A stretch of 13,860 nt of DNA from Streptomyces alboflavus (GTDB lineage: Bacteria; Actinomycetota; Actinomycetes; Streptomycetales; Streptomycetaceae), in the NCBI RefSeq assembly GCF_000716675.1, contig NZ_JNXT01000110.1, positions 1 to 13,860 on the forward strand. The letters run 5' to 3'. The notes under the pieces were generated by a model. It worked only from the letters and a program-made list of their open reading frames with translations. It was not told the origin of the DNA and searched no databases. This document shows positions 13,774-13,860 of the stretch, in pieces. A program made the position numbers and the translations under genes. Position 1 is the first letter of the stretch, and every line of letters begins with the position of its first letter.

Positions 13774-13860
13774 GTTCGGCGGCGTCCTACTCTCCCACAG
13801 GGTCCCCCCTGCAGTACCATCGGCGCTGTAAGGCTTAGCTTCCGGGTTCGGAATGTAACC
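13774..13860 (-). rRNA. rrf: 5S ribosomal RNA, 3' part (5' end beyond the window)
   Basis: Read on the minus strand, the sequence starts GGTTACATTCCGAACCCGGA and ends GGACGCCGCCGAAC, which are the conserved loop-A-to-3'-stem parts of actinobacterial 5S rRNA. About 87 of roughly 120 nt are visible. It is the last gene of an rRNA operon that lies to the right (16S-23S-5S order on the minus strand) and meets the terminator at 13732-13761 just after its 3' end. The exact mature 3' end is uncertain by a few bases. Confidence 0.97.

Overview
The window reads as a Streptomyces (or very close actinomycete) chromosome. Coding GC is very high with G/C in nearly every third codon position, start codons include ATG, GTG and TTG, Shine-Dalgarno sites are GGAGG-like, neighbouring genes overlap by ATGA/GTGA, and the right edge holds an actinobacterial 5S rRNA gene on the minus strand. 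There is no integrase, relaxase, transposase, tRNA or CRISPR array, so this looks like resident chromosome rather than an obvious mobile island.

Region 1 (left edge to 1663) is the 3' part of a proline-rich membrane protein. It has four predicted membrane segments, an internally duplicated Cys-containing region and a C-terminal domain with four more cysteines. A 335-base intergenic stretch follows, with a BldD-box-like dyad, two TGACGTCA palindromes and a 10-bp tandem repeat.

Region 2 (1999-9214) is a six-gene plus-strand run that I read as a type IV secretion (T4SS)-like apparatus. In order: a small two-helix membrane protein (pilin-like at best); a single-pass protein with a VirB8/TcpC-like outer domain; a polytopic TrbL/VirB6-like protein; a PrgI-like protein of the kind named SCO6880 family, which also seems to carry the N-terminal VirB4 region; a separate VirB4-type motor ATPase with intact Walker motifs; and a VirD4/TraG-like protein whose nucleotide-binding motifs are eroded. 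No relaxase is present, so either it works as something other than a DNA-transfer machine or its partners lie elsewhere. The junction of the second and third genes (3321-3332) carries an apparent extra C. Removing it would restore both the stop of one gene and the start of the other.

Region 3 (9277-9843, minus strand) is a GNAT acetyltransferase converging on the T4SS-like operon and divergent from region 4. Region 4 (10004-13723, plus strand) is a tightly coupled four-gene operon: ABC ATPase, ABC-2 type permease, DesK/NarL-type histidine kinase and LuxR-type response regulator, a common layout for a sensor controlling its own exporter. A 13-bp GC-rich hairpin (13732-13761) ends this operon and faces the 3' end of an rRNA operon, of which the last ~87 nt of 5S rRNA are visible (13774-13860, minus strand).
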